Shown here: positions 11,758 to 22,749 of the stretch, piece by piece
Layout of the letters: each line of letters opens with the position of its first letter
How positions within the stretch are numbered: position 1 is the first letter of the stretch
The notes under the pieces: model-generated
The model's database searches: none
What the model saw: only the letters and a program-made list of their open reading frames with translations
What the model was told of the DNA's origin: nothing
Program-made: the position numbers and the translations under genes
Assembly (NCBI GenBank): GCA_002205965.3
Contig: NADL03000073.1
Span: 124,001-188,000, forward strand
Direction of reading: 5' to 3'
DNA from: Kappaphycus alvarezii
Taxonomy: Eukaryota; Rhodophyta; Florideophyceae; Gigartinales; Solieriaceae
Length of the DNA: 64,000 bases

Positions 11758-12000
11758 GGGAAGGTTTGGCTGTTTACACTTGGAAGATAGATTCGATTTG
11801 TCCTAAAGTTTTCCAGACAACCACAATCGACTCAAAAAGGGGGGATGTTGCGGTAGTTTACCTCGTCGTCTGACACTTCTAGCGGGGGTACTCAAAAGGG
11901 CATGCAGACACAGTAATGGAGTAGGAACTACGCTCCCTGAGAGGCGTTGGACATGAAGACTTGCCTTGATCAAAACCCGCCGAACTTTTCCGCAGGTATC
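11758..12000 (-). mobile_element. LINE B2 3' end, interrupted by a 49-bp LINE E tail
   Basis: The minus-strand B2 tail (ACTCTTGGAAGATAT type) runs from the C-terminus (TCGKVRRVLIKA near 11,960-12,000) to a C-rich end at 11,758. It is split at 11,841-11,889 by a family E tail. The B2 copy is absent from the other segmental duplicate, so it entered after the duplication. Confidence 0.75.
11841..11889 (-). mobile_element. 49-bp LINE E insertion with target-site duplication
   Basis: ACTCAAAAAGG (11,830-11,840) and ACTCAAAAGGG (11,890-11,900) flank a 49-base block. On the minus strand the block reads the family E end, GTGTCAGACGACGAGGTAAA, then a C-rich terminus. The flanks are continuous family B2 sequence, so this is an extremely 5'-truncated insertion into an older LINE. 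Confidence 0.8.
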
Positions 12001-12111
12001 CATCCCCGAAACAAAATGCCTAAAGTCTGGTCTTGCAAGCCTTCTACGCGAGTTTAGTCTGGCCTCTGAGAAACCCCGTTAAATCACTCGAAGCATTTAA
12101 CATAACGATCG

Positions 12112-12590
12112 CAGTAAACCATCCCCACCTTTTCCACTTTAGAGATCATTTTGGATTGCACAAATCGGCAGTAACGCACTAACCCTTTTCCCTTGCTTGG
12201 GGATGGTGACTTGCTTATGGCGCTGGAAATATCGTTTGCCATGTGGCGTGAAGGGTTAATGTGTTCAGATATGGCTAAAAACCGTACGAACCTTCAAGAG
12301 TATGGATGACGCAAGTACCTGCTGATCTTTTGCCCTTTGCGTAAATTATGGGGTCACGTTTGGTTACTGGTGCTTTACCTTTCCCGAATAACACCCCCAG
12401 TTCTCAGCCCTTCGAGCTCTCGCAGTGAACATCTCCCTATTTTTCATTTAATTACTTGCAGCGTTGAAATCTCCTCTCCAAGCAAACCTAAACCAAGAGC
12501 CTATCTGTCCATTCAGAGCTGAATTTCTAGGGGTCGACGATCCGAAAGTTTGGGCGCTGATCCGAAGACCGAAACCAATGCGAAAGCAGA
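12112..12590. other. Mostly unassigned; possible LINE C end
   Basis: CGCAGTAAACCATCCCCACC near 12,113-12,133 resembles a plus-strand family C terminus and sits at the right edge of the segmental duplication. The remainder has no coding sequence I recognise. Confidence 0.35.
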
Positions 12591-12738
12591 CCCATATTAA
12601 ATGCAAATGTCGTGACCCTAACATTCACTCTGTCACACGCAGACCCGTTTCTGTTTTCTTCTTTCCTTCTCTCCAAACCCCGCTTAGATCCCCCCGCTAG
12701 AGGTGTCAGACGACGACCTAAAGTACCCCATTATCCCC
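12590..12738 (+). mobile_element. LINE E 3' end
   Basis: The plus-strand family E tail contains GACCCGTTTCTGTTTTC and AGAGGTGTCAGACGACGAC and ends AAAGTACCCCATTATCCCC. It matches the reverse strand of 2,310-2,440. No family E coding region is recognised in this window. Confidence 0.65.
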
Positions 12739-12739
12739 T

Positions 12740-13320
12740 CCTCTGTCAAGTAATTTCGTGGTTCAACACCTCTCATTAGTACTCTGCATTTCGTATCAAA
12801 ATTATTGGAATAATTCTCTGCTTCCAAAACGAGGGCAGACCAATTTTACAGTTTCTCATACTATGAATAGTCTTCTATAAAACGACCAAGTTCCGCTCCC
12901 TCCGCAGTGGTATGAGATACCGTGTGAGCAACAAAGAGCCAACCCAAAGAGCCAACCCTGCACCTCTACGAATTGATACCGCGATCTACCTCCTAATACC
13001 TGGGCATGCCAGCCCTCCGTCCGGTAAATTGATTGTAAAGGCCTCACGACTGACGATTATTCTGGGATTCCATCCCTGAAATAGCGATTCGCAGATATAT
13101 GAGTCCGGCGAATACTCAGGGATCTTTACCCATGAAATAAAGCGCGCGCTGACGTCCGTTTATTTTATCTTTTCTACGTGGTGCAACAGCAAAGGCAGGG
13201 GCTTGTGACAAGGACTTTCTTTTTTAGCTTAAATTTGGTTTTACGCAATGATAGACTATGGAAATACCAATTAGTGAAGAATTGGCCGTTTTACCTTCCG
13301 CACAAGATAGGCTACTCGTT
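12740..13320. other. No recognisable gene
   Basis: On the minus strand near 12,960-13,020 there is a short stretch with EGWHAQVL that faintly recalls the GGWHPxAY motif of the LINE endonuclease. It is too weak to call. The rest is unassigned. Confidence 0.3.
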
Positions 13321-13490
13321 ATACGTGGTATCTGATATGGATAAATCCTCGATGGAAGAAATCCTCAGAACCAGTTACCCCAAGAAGGAGGTGTTGCACG
13401 TGACAAAGGTGCTACAGTGGTATAGTTGAGCGACCAGTAAGAGATGGGTAAGGACTAAAGTTGAGGGGGCTAGAAGGGAGTATAAAAGGG

Positions 13491-13500
13491 GAAGTATATA
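13491..13500 (+). promoter_or_regulatory. Opposite-facing TATA-like box in the D1 3' module
   Basis: TATAAAAGGG lies downstream of the D1 coding end and points back towards it. The same element is GTATAAAAGGGGC on the minus strand near 53,164-53,175 and TATATAAGGAGC near 63,515. Conservation across copies suggests a real signal, but transcription is not shown. Confidence 0.4.
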
Positions 13501-13964
13501 CCACTGATGCTCTGTGACAAGCGTAAGAAAAATGGTCCTTGAGTCTGAAGTTGACTCTAAACTTCCTAACTACTCGGGACTTGACTTGAGATTGTCTCCG
13601 AATTTGCTGGACCTCCACAAGCGGAAGCAGTTTGCTCAGCTTACAAAGACTTCTTGGCTAACCCTAAAGTCTCAAACAAACATACTAAGTACCAAAAAAT
13701 GCATCAAAAAGAATCGTGTGAACGAGGAAGACTAACAGCAGATACTATCAGGATAAATATATATTTTCTCCTTACAATCTTAGTCCTCGAGATTAGAGCC
13801 AAAAGTTCCTTCAAAATATCCATACCTCTAATGCAGTCCCTAAAAATCCCATCGAACGCCCCAGAATGATAGATAGCCCCCTCGGACATATCCAGCTCCT
13901 CCCATCTCTCCTCTCAAATTTCAACATTCTCCACAAACCTTTCAGAGGAGTCAGGAATAGCGAT

Positions 13965-14321
13965 TTATCCCTCAATCTCTCGATAGTTCTTTACAGAAGC
14001 TCCCCCACAGTTGTGCACCAGTCTCTCCCACGGATCCTCCCAGTCCTCCTCGTCATGCTCCTCTTCCGTCTCCTCTTCTTTCTCTTCTTCCTCCCCTTCC
14101 TCTTCTTCCTCTTCTTCCTCTTCTTCCTCTACCTCCTCCTCTGCCTCTTCTGACTCCTCGAAGCAGTGCCGGCGGACCCACTCCCGCACGCGTTCCCGTT
14201 CCATTCTCCTACAGTAATCATCATAATCGGTTGGTCTATTGGCAATCAGGGCCAGCAAGTTGAGGGGGCGGCGGCCTCGAGATGACTTGGCGATTGTGAA
14301 GGACGGGCGGAGATTGGTCAT
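13965..14321 (-). CDS. D1 acidic protein (118-codon open frame, C-terminus shifted)
   Basis: This is the longest undisturbed D1 frame. Residues 1-20 are basic and hydrophobic, with KSSRGRRPLNLLALIAN. Residues 31-50 read TDYDDYCRRMERERVREWVR. Roughly residues 54-93 are almost all Glu, encoded by a purine-rich simple repeat. The frame then passes EDWEDPWERLVHNCGGA and stops early. The normal C-terminus, GAFDGIFRDCIRGMD, is in another frame at 13,770-13,889, so the copy is probably frameshifted. I do not recognise the family. There is no signal peptide or membrane segment, and a nuclear or nucleic-acid-linked role is only a guess. Confidence 0.55.
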   Translation of the reverse strand: MTNLRPSFTIAKSSRGRRPLNLLALIANRPTDYDDYCRRMERERVREWVRRHCFEESEEAEEEVEEEEEEEEEEEGEEEEKEEETEEEHDEEDWEDPWERLVHNCGGASVKNYREIEG

Positions 14322-14770
14322 GTTGAGGGCGAAAAGGGGTGAGCCGATGGGCTGGTTGTTGGCGGGGGGGGTTCCTCAACGATGTCGATTTCGAACTTTA
14401 AGTAGGGTGAGGTCTTCGAGAAGTTTCACTCCCTTGGACGAAATAAAATATGAGGCAATACCGCAGCTTTGAATTTACATTCAATCAGGGCAATAACTAA
14501 AACTTTGTTTGATAAAATATCGGGACTGAATTCGGAGGACGAAGCAGATCACGAGTCGAAAGATTTTTCTTTTGAAAAAGGAGGATCAAAATCGTCAGAA
14601 ATAAAATGGAAATGGTGTTGTACAGTGAATTTGAATATGTAGGGGAAAATTCCTGCCATGATTTTGTTCTTATAAGGAAATTGGAAAGAATAGTTGTTCG
14701 GAAAATCGGAGTTCAGGGATGAAGAAGACAGAAGCTTGTTGAGAGGACCGCTCTCCTACAGAAAGGACCG

Positions 14771-14780
14771 TTTTTATACC
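14771..14780 (-). promoter_or_regulatory. Candidate TATA box of D1 copy 3
   Basis: On the minus strand GGTATAAAAA lies about 450 bases upstream of the D1 start. The adjacent ACGGTCCTTTCTGTAGG is conserved at copy 2 (6,270-6,290), where the TATA itself has decayed to TTACAAAAAC. Confidence 0.4.
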
Positions 14781-15089
14781 AACCGTGTCTCAACCTTACG
14801 CGGCAGAGGGCGCTCTGAAATTTGACGAGATGGTGAAGAGCCGCAAGCAGACAAGAGAAAGGGGTCCTCTACTATAACAGATTTAGTGAACTGCCGCTCA
14901 CAGTCAAACTGATGACAGAATGACTATCGCTGACGTTGGAATTCACATTTGTAAAGCGAATTGCAGTCGTTGACTCTCCTTACTCCGGCATTGCGTCAGA
15001 CAGCTTGTATGCAACCCTTCTACCAGCCTCGATCAAAGATCGCGTTTTTTTGAAGACACCTTGGACGCCAATCGCACTGGGTCCCTCTT

Positions 15090-16500
15090 TTTGACTCAAT
15101 CCAAGGTTCTGTGCTTTAGAGGAACACATGGGGATTTTTTAAGCGAGAAACTTGAGGTATTACCTTTACGGGCAGAAATTTCCTCCCTTTTCTTTTCTAT
15201 CTTCCCTCCATTTTATTTTGCTTCTCCATTCACTTTCGTTTTCTTTTACGAGACGAAATTTACAATTCTTTATACTCTTTCCTTTTCCTATTTTCTCTTC
15301 TTATGAGGGAATACATTCTCCTTTGATGGTAATTCTTATGTTTTTCTCCGTGTATTTGAACTTCTTCTCCCATAAATATATTTTCTCACAGTCAATATTT
15401 CTAGACATTATTTTCGCCATAAATCACCCTTTTTAAGACGGTTTTCATGAAATTCCACCACGAGACCAACTTCCGCCTAATTTTTGGATTCAGCGGGCCT
15501 GTCAATCTGAACCTCCTGGTTCTATCTAATCACTTCGGGCGCCGCGTAAAATTTATCCACGTCCCCCCAACCACAAAGAGTCGACAATTCGCATCCCCCT
15601 TGACTGCCATCATGCACCTACTACCCCCTTTTCGCTCCATTTCCGAAATCCATCATCCTCACCCTATCATCGTCTTTCTTCTATTCCCTTCGGGACCAAT
15701 GGACGTCGAAAAACTAGGAAAGGTCTGACAGAGCTGGTTGCTCATTATCTGGTGGAGGTCGCCGCAAAGGAATCAGTGAGAGCTACCAAGAGGAGGAGAA
15801 TGGTAAGGTAGGGGAGTGCTTCAAAGGGCGGATGGTCCCCAAGCCGGTCTATTGGATGCAAGAAGAGGAGGCCGGGGACGAGTCCGAGGAGGAAGGAGAG
15901 GAATATGAAGAAGAGTCCGGGGAGGAGGATGAGGAAGATGAATAGTCCGTGGATGTCAATGGGGATGTTGAACCGGGACATATGAGAGGCAAAGGAATGA
16001 ACTGGTTGGAGCAGTTGGTCCCGACAATGGACCCGGTTGGAGCGTCTTTAGGTAAGCAGTACTCGTTGCGGGGGGATTAGGCAATTTTGAGCCATTCACG
16101 GGCGTGTACGGGGACTACATGGGTGGTAATGATGTCTTAAGGGAAGTTCTGGGTTCTGACCTAGAGGATGAAAGTTTTGATGAGTAGCTTCGTGTAGCTT
16201 CTTTTAATTTTCTTTTGTCAAACATTTTAAGTCCACATCAAGTCTTTTCATACTGTCCTATGGTGCTCCTATTAGTTTTATAGAGATTTAAATATAAAAA
16301 AGTCTGTATAAGCTAAGTAATTTGCTTCTTCCATGAGATGAAAAGAAAGTTGGGAGTCAACTTCATACCAAAACATTCAATGAATTCCATCCCCTCTAGA
16401 CGAGGTGGTAGAGGCTGCCCCTTTAGAGTTGGTTACCAGAGCACTCACGCAGATTCCACGACCAATCCTCTCTATCGTCCGTTAACGTCTGCCATTGCAC
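15090..16500 (+). repeat. D2 cassette, copy a
   Basis: This plus-strand D2 copy aligns with 26.9-28.2 kb over the pyrimidine-rich 5' flank (15,110-15,440), the coding remnant (15,447-16,187) and the 3' module. The module has GTATAAGCTAAGTAATTTGC near 16,305 and AAGTTGGGAGTCAACTTC near 16,350. TGGTAGAGGCTGCCCC near 16,421 matches the D1 module, tying D1 and D2 together. Confidence 0.75.
15447..16187 (+). pseudogene. D2 acidic protein, broken copy
   Basis: The first open stretch (15,447-15,728) ends FPSGPMDVEKLG, parallel to ANGPADYDDYYRR of D1. After a frame change, LTELVAHYLVEVAAKES is followed by YWMQEEEAGDESEEEGEEY and more Glu. The end reads FTGVYGDYMGGNDVLREV and GSDLEDESFDE, with TAG at 16,185-16,187. 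This C-terminus aligns with FDGIFRDCI..MD.LEEL.GSDLEDYDFED of D1. Several stops and frame changes are present. Confidence 0.6.
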
Positions 16501-16559
16501 TTTAATGGCTCGCAACGACCCTCACCTCGAGTAGTTGATGATTTTATTTTCTTTGACGC

Positions 16560-17500
16560 CATTTTTAGCCATTAAAGCTCATTGCAGTAAAAATAACTTC
16601 GCTGGTACCCAGTAAATATTATTTTTCTGTGCTTTCAGCCACCGAAAACCCTCACTGCAGATGAAAATGACAGACGCAATCCACAGAAAGAGTGCTGGAG
16701 GAGATACCCTCGGCCGCGAAGGGATATAAGCCTTTCGAACTTCCGTGGCTCCCCTGGTACGAAAGAATAGATTTACCGTGCATTTTCTCCGGGAATGGAG
16801 CGTGGTATTGAAATGAGAGAACTATCGTTGCGGCAGCAGTACTAATGCGAAGTATCACTTTTCCCTCTGCAATCGCATTGGCCTAAACGGAACTGTCCCT
16901 TATCGCTCCAGTGTTTCGGAGATGTTCTCCTTCATTACATGCACAAAAACGAAACGCGTGGCGTCACGGCCATTATGCATCTTACTGTCTCTAGATTTGA
17001 ACTTAATAGCATTAAATCTATTTGTTGTAAAAGGAAAAGAGCGTTATCACACCAACCCGGACACAAGTTTAGTGGGCAGTAATTTTTCTGGAGGGATTGT
17101 GGATGTTGTGTTTATATGTTCGGTATCTTTTTTTCTTCTATTACTTTCAACTACGTGTTCGTGAGACACTCAGAATTTATGCTCTTCGTATCTAATCTAG
17201 GTTCACTCTGAATTTTTTCGAGAGCAATTTTGAGCAGCGACGGCTCCAATCATCGTGATTAGCTCAGCTAGTCAGTTCCTTTCCTACTTTTCTATCCTTT
17301 GGTATGTGAAATGAATATGTCAGTGCTTTGATCCGATATAGTTTTCTGTGAGTGTCTCAGCGCATTTAATCAAAACACAGTCCGTAAAATCATACCGTGA
17401 AGAGAAATATAGACATGTAGAGCAGATTTGTAGTCAGCAATAGAATTTAATAGGTGCAAAATCATTCAAAACAAAAACTTCTACACTATTTCATATTTGA
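16560..17500. other. No recognisable gene
   Basis: AT-rich sequence without a coding pattern I recognise. It would be expected to contain the 3' LTR of the decayed minus-strand copia to the right, but I could not match an LTR pair. Confidence 0.3.
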
Positions 17501-17534
17501 AACATTTTAAAGACATCTTTCAACACCTTCTCTC

Positions 17535-18150
17535 GTCCTACTCATCTTTGAGTGATATAATTTCCATTGCGTCCCGATGCTGCTCAAACCTAACAAACAT
17601 TAATAGTTTTGTGATGAGATCAGTGATCATATTTTCTGCTCGGCAGTATTTGATCAGAATTATACCTCGTTGGACTGTTTTTTTAACGAAATTGATCCGT
17701 AGAGGCACATGTTTACCATTTGGATGGCTTCCGTGCCCTAGAGAATGGCACCCTGATTATTTTCATTTAGTAACAATGGATTATCAGCAGTCAGCTCAGT
17801 CGTACTCAAATAGATTCATTCAAGTTATTTTAACAAAAAACGCATCCAGATTATTTTCCTGATTGCCTCACAAATACGGATTTGTTCTGCTTACATGAAG
17901 GCAGAGCTACGCATTAATGCTCTATAGTACACCATAAAACGCCATTACTGTAAATAGTAATTATTAATCCGGTTGTATATTTCCTATCCGCCATATCTCC
18001 AGCACAGTCATTACTCGAGTAGCATTTGATGGCATCATCATTCATACTAATTCTCATTGAATGATAACAAGTCCTTGTTATGTAAATTGGCACTAGCTTT
18101 GCTGCAATCAAATCCTTCCTCTGAGGCCTAGAATATTCAAGACAGAGCAT
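17535..18150 (-). pseudogene. Copia RNase H and pol C-terminus remnant
   Basis: SSNDCAGDMADRKYTTGL and GVLWCTIEH lie at about 17,930-18,030. They match the copia RNase H core, where DADWAGD..DRKSTTG is usual. Further left are LLLNENNQGAIL and YCRAENMITDLITKLL, the pol C-terminal region, ending near 17,540. Confidence 0.75.
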
Positions 18151-18369
18151 ATTAAGATATGCTGATATGTAAGATCTCGTCCTTGTTGATAGATAAAGAA
18201 GAGATCTACCAGTTATTGCTATTGAGTTTTACTCAGTGATCTTGAAACCTTTGACATGTTATGGTACTCCAAAACATCAGGAGTTCTCTCAAACTTGCAA
18301 ATAATCATCCCGAACATCTCGAATACACTCATTGCGTAGTATGATTGCGACAACTATGCCCCCTCTGGA

Positions 18370-18860
18370 TCTCAGAGAAATATCACACACAACGATTCAC
18401 AAAGTTCCACGACGCTCTTCATATCAAACTGCTTTAATATATCTTTACTTGCACAGATTATGTCCTGGATAGAAGAACTGATCAAAATGATATCATCCAC
18501 ATACAGATGGATAAACATATTGTATATCCAAAACATGCACTTCTCTGCTTTTAGCTGCTTGAACCTCATTTCTTGCTGTCAATCTTTCCATATTTAATAC
18601 CACAATCGAGAAACTTTCTTTAAACCTTATAGATCCTCCTTAATATCAAAGCATGGCCTTTTTTGACGGTAATTCTTGTGCCAGTAGGAGTCAAAACGCA
18701 ACTTCGTAAACTATTTCTCCTTGCAAAAATTCTGTTTGTACGTCCATCTGATGTATGTTATATCCCATTCTAAGTGCAACAACAAGAGCTGTGCGTACTG
18801 AAGTCAAGTCGATTACGGGGTGCTCACATGCCTTCAACATAAACTTGTTCAAATCAAAGA
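18370..18860 (-). pseudogene. Copia reverse transcriptase remnant
   Basis: The minus strand has ALRMGYNIHQMDVQTEFLQG, the copia motif A region, near 18,700-18,800. LYVDDIILISSS, the catalytic YVDD box, lies near 18,480-18,510. FDMKSVVEL follows. Frame changes and stops lie between these blocks. Confidence 0.8.
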
Positions 18861-20189
18861 GCAACTAGACGTGACTTGTAGAGCGCAACTTATCCTTTTG
18901 TATTGCGCTTTATCATTATATTTACAGAAATCGATTTCATACCGTCCGCCATTTAGTGTTTTCCCATATTTCGTGCTTGGTTATTGATTCAATCTTCGAA
19001 TTTATCCCTTCGTGGCCACTGCCTAGCCTCTCTTCCGTCAAGTGCGTCCTCTGTGGAAGTTTCATCGATTGTTGGACCCGTCAATGCACCTTTGGGGAAG
19101 ATATGTGACATTTCTTACGAATTTTGCTCCGAAAAGTCGACCTTGACATCTTAATTTATGTCCCTTCTCCTATCTACTGCTAGGATGCAAAGTTCTGAGA
19201 TGATATGATCGTTACCTCCATATTCCCATCATCATTTTGATGGTCCTCATTACCCCCATCATCTATCGTATCTGGTAGTGACCCATACGTGAGCATGTCC
19301 TCATCAGTTTGGTCCGAATGGAAGCCCTCAACGATGATCTACTCCGATCCATCTTTAGATATAACATCCAGTTGCTCTTTACGAAAGGTGGATGGTATGG
19401 CCTTTCCATACCATTCCTTACTGCGTGTGGGTTGTTTCGGGCACAAAAGGTAGTCAGTGGTTGAACTGTTGGTTGATGCTCCCGGTAAACAGGCCGAAGC
19501 ATCAGACTAGTGGATATAAAGAAGAATACTCAACACCAACAGAGATAAATTGGAAGCAAATGGTACTGAATTCAAAGGTGTTCTATAAAAAGCGACGCTA
19601 TAGGTATCAAACTTCGAAGATCTGAAGGATTACGTAGCAGCTAGCAGTGATAAAAAGACAGAACTAAACGTCATTACAAAGTTAAATATGCCCAATTGGC
19701 AAGGGGCATGATTTGTGGGGTCCGAATTGTTTTGAGAACTACGCGAGATAGCCACGATGTCTCCATGTAATTAGCTTGGCACAAAGCTGTATTATCTCAT
19801 GTTTTACAATGGTGCTTGGGCACAGTGCACAAGTTGAACTGATGTCTTCTTACAGTGCAAATACTTGGTAAAGGTTAATGGAGGGATACTCTCAGGGTAT
19901 TTGAGGTAATTCATAGGCGCAATGGTTACACTGGGGTACTGATTCTCCACATTCGTACAGGATATGAAATCTCCGTTCCCTACTTATCTCCAAGCCATAT
20001 CTTTTCTATCTTGTTATCATAACAGCCAGCAAAGTCTATTCTCACTGTCCTTGGCATGCTTTGTTCCTGTTTTTTGTTCTGAAAATGAATCCATTCAGTG
20101 CTACCGAAGACTTTTAAGCGATCAACTCTCGTTTTCTGTCCTCTTAGTGCTTAATAGGATGTCATATAATCACTGCCTCGATACAGAAA

Positions 20190-21010
20190 AATGTTTCATA
20201 TGTCAGCCGAGTGTACCACCACCTCTGCACAGAACTCATTCGTCATACTTGCATTAAACAGCATAAATCTGGCTGCTTCAATTAAAGTTCTATTTGTTCT
20301 CTCAGAAATCCCATTTAATTCTGGTCAATACGATGGGTGGTCATGCAATTTAATAGTTTTCTCCGTTAGGTACCCTTTCAGAGCAAGATATTCTCTCCTC
20401 CGTCACAATGAATGCGTTTATGTAACCCTCAAATTTCCTCACGAACCAGTTATCGAACTTGCAGAAGGCATCGACAACCTCCCCCTTCCTTGCAATCAGA
20501 ACTATTACTGTGTAGCCAGAGCATTCGTCAATAAGTATCACGAAGTAATTCTAACCGCCAATGGAGGAGACGGCCATCTTTCCACGTACATCATCATAGG
20601 TCACTTCACAAATCTTCTTGGCTCTAGAAGTGCGTGGGTGCCGAGATAGCTTGTTTCTGCTTGGCTTTGAGGGAAGTATCACAGTTTGCCCAATATTAAG
20701 AATTGTTCTGACTTGGATTCTTCAAAAAAAGCAAATCACAGCCCCATTCTGAGCAAGCTTCTTAATTCTGCCTGTATGTCCGTCCTAATCTTTCGTACCA
20801 AAGTGCCCCTTTGTTTTTCACAATCATTTTGGATTGTGCTGCGAGACTTGTCATTGGGTTACTGATGTTACTTATGATACCATTCACGACATGAACCCCG
20901 CTATGCAGTCTACGCTGCGGTAATAAAGTGCCACTCCGAGTTATTGTACCACGGTTCCATTTAAATGTGATGCAATAGCCTCCAGGACACGGTACAGCAC
21001 AAGATTTCAA
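20190..21010 (-). pseudogene. Copia integrase remnant
   Basis: In order on the minus strand: GALWYERLGR (GAG-pre-integrase), CEVTYDDVRGKMAVSSIGG, then the integrase core ILIDECSGYTVIVLIARKG at 20,350-20,541. LNGISERTNRTLIEAARFM follows, the usual PEQNGVAERKNRT motif. Multiple stops are present. It would have inserted element cDNA. Confidence 0.75.
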
Positions 21011-21069
21011 ACTTACGTGTAGTTGAGGAACAAACAGTGCCCCATCTAGTGTTTATCCGACCACGAACT

Positions 21070-21470
21070 GTCCTCATATGAGGCACGCTTTGTCCTCATA
21101 TGAGGACAATATCCGTTACATTTTGGAAAGGAAAATGTTTTGGAAGCCCGAAATTTTTACTGGAAAAAAGGTTTTTTATGTTTAGTTACAGTACAGTAAT
21201 TTTTACTGTACATGCGCCCTCGTTTCTGAAACCCCCCACTATAATACGAACTATTTTACCTTCTAAAATGAAGTCGTTTTCACTTCTTGCGAAGAGCGGA
21301 AGCTGGTGAGGGAAAATTGGTCTAGCCTTCACCGAGGTCAGCAATCTTGAAAAGTTTGTTTTGATCGGCCATCTACACGCATGAACTAATGCGGAGGGAC
21401 AAGAAATGCGCTGAGGTAAAAAAATTTTGTATTGAAAAAGAAGTGCTAAAAGTAGTCCTCATATGAGGAC
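21070..21470. mobile_element. Palindrome-ended short element, copy 1
   Basis: A block of about 400 bases is bounded by the 16-base perfect palindrome GTCCTCATATGAGGAC at 21,092-21,107 and again at 21,455-21,470, with a third partial copy at 21,070. No coding capacity is seen, so it looks like a MITE-like non-autonomous element. Its right part (21,285-21,390) matches 60,275-60,385. It interrupts the decayed copia between protease and integrase. Confidence 0.6.
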
Positions 21471-21559
21471 AACGGTCCAATAGATACTAGTATAACCTCT
21501 ATTTTGTACGTTGAGCTTCTAATTCTCAGAAAAACTTGTTGTCTGATTTTTCCAGGGTG

Positions 21560-21850
21560 TAATGCACTCACAATGGAATCATCTCTGAAAATATCTGGCT
21601 TCGATGGGTGAAACTACTCAAATTCCAATACGAATTCTTTTTCGAGCGCCATGTGGTCCGATGCCGTAGAGTCTAAAGTGTGGACTTTATTTCGCTTGTT
21701 GCCAACTCTGTACGTCATCATCAATGTTGTCGCGTGACTCTCTGTCACGCTGCTGTTGCTATATTTTTAATTACGAGGCTGAAAAGACGCACTAGAGGGA
21801 CATAATTTTGCATTATGACCGATTTGGTCACACTGATAACATATATTTCA
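21560..21850 (-). pseudogene. Copia gag zinc knuckle and protease remnant
   Basis: The minus strand reads CYQCDQIGHNAKLC, a perfect C-x2-C-x4-H-x4-C knuckle. Downstream is LDSTASDHMALEKEF, the retropepsin site, where the catalytic DSG reads DST. Frame changes separate the two. Confidence 0.7.
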
Positions 21851-22328
21851 TGTTTTGGTCCAAAGCGTTTGGTACGCTGTTGAACATGAAGAACTTTGGT
21901 TTGCTCTCAGTTCCACTAGATAACTTTTCAAACTTTTTCTAGTATTTGTGCCCCCCATATTCTTGATGTACCAAAGACGTCATCGTAAAACAATGGCGTT
22001 ACCGGATGGCGACTTTCCCTATATTCCAAACTATGAAAAGATCATAGTGACCTGCATGTCTTCATCTATACTGCAATTCACACCAGAGAGACGGCTGAAC
22101 AGATAATCAAAGCTTCCGACATAAACCTGCATGCGCTTACCTTCATATCATAGCTTCGTCAACTGGGCATGTATCTGTATCTTAGCTTCCATGTTTACTA
22201 TTGAGTGTGTGCTTCAATTTCTTCTACATATTATCGGGGCTTCCTTTGAATTATACAATGAAATTCATGGGTCTATCTCCGAGCTCTGCCATTATCGTAG
22301 CTCTTTTGTCTATATACGCAATAGAAAT

Positions 22329-22733
22329 GTCCTAATATGAGGCACACTTTGGCCCAAAATGAGGCCGGACCTCTTTACCATAAAAATATGTAGAGTGACT
22401 ATAATTTTTTTTCAAAGCCCCGTAAATATTTACCAAACATAATACCCAAAAAAATTAGAAAAGTAGTGAAGAGGTGCTCATTAATTTAAACTCTACACTA
22501 ATTCGGCTAAACTGTTCGCCTGCAGGTACTTAAAAGGTAAAATGTGGCAAATTGGCAATAAAATCGAAGGTGATCAAGTAGAAATGAAGTAGTTGGTAGC
22601 CTGACCAGCGCCAAAGTTACTGAAACGTCTGCTTTGATCGAGCTTCTGTAGTTTTGAAATTATAGCTTAGCAGAAAACGGATAAATGTCTTTTATTAAAA
22701 AAAGTATCCCAAAATTTTGTCCTCATAAGAGGG
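22329..22733. mobile_element. Palindrome-ended short element, copy 2
   Basis: It starts GTCCTAATATGAGGCACACT, matching GTCCTCATATGAGGCACGCT of copy 1, and ends GTCCTCATAAGAGGG. Length is about 405 bases, close to copy 1. The interior is strongly diverged from copy 1. Confidence 0.55.
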
Positions 22734-22749
22734 AGTTGGTCTGATATAC

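Larger units (their letters stand above)
7780..12110 (+). repeat. Segmental duplication, copy 1
   Basis: Blocks in this span recur in the same order and strand at about 42,955-50,330. They include 7,800-8,330, 8,590-8,610, 8,690-8,870, 9,410-9,535, 9,537-9,770 and 9,800-12,110. Differences are mostly LINE insertions private to one copy. The shared part holds a LINE C remnant and gene F. The precise outer edges are not clear. Confidence 0.8.
13325..14790 (-). repeat. D1 cassette, copy 3 (best preserved)
   Basis: This minus-strand cassette has the 5' flank at 14,500-14,790, the coding region at 13,735-14,321 and the 3' module at 13,325-13,700. Its 5' flank includes GGTATAAAAACGGTCC on the minus strand. 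It lies head-to-head with D2 copy a (15.1-16.5 kb). Confidence 0.8.
17500..22200 (-). mobile_element. Decayed copia-type LTR retrotransposon
   Basis: Minus-strand domains appear in copia order. A gag zinc knuckle is at 21,800-21,841, protease near 21,650-21,676, GAG-pre-integrase and integrase at 20,190-21,010, RT at 18,370-18,860, RNase H at 17,880-18,150 and the C-terminal tail at 17,540-17,860. Stops and frame changes occur throughout. Two palindrome-ended short elements sit inside or beside it (21,070-21,470 and 22,329-22,733). LTRs were not identified. It differs in sequence from the copia at 53.8 kb. Confidence 0.8.

Noticed and set aside
12856-13047. LINE endonuclease remnant (EGWHAQVL)
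   Set aside because: Only a few residues match GGWHPxAY and the flanks do not support it.
14011-14217. Ser-rich open frame on the plus strand
   Set aside because: It is the antisense of the Glu tract of the D1 protein, encoded by a purine-rich simple repeat.
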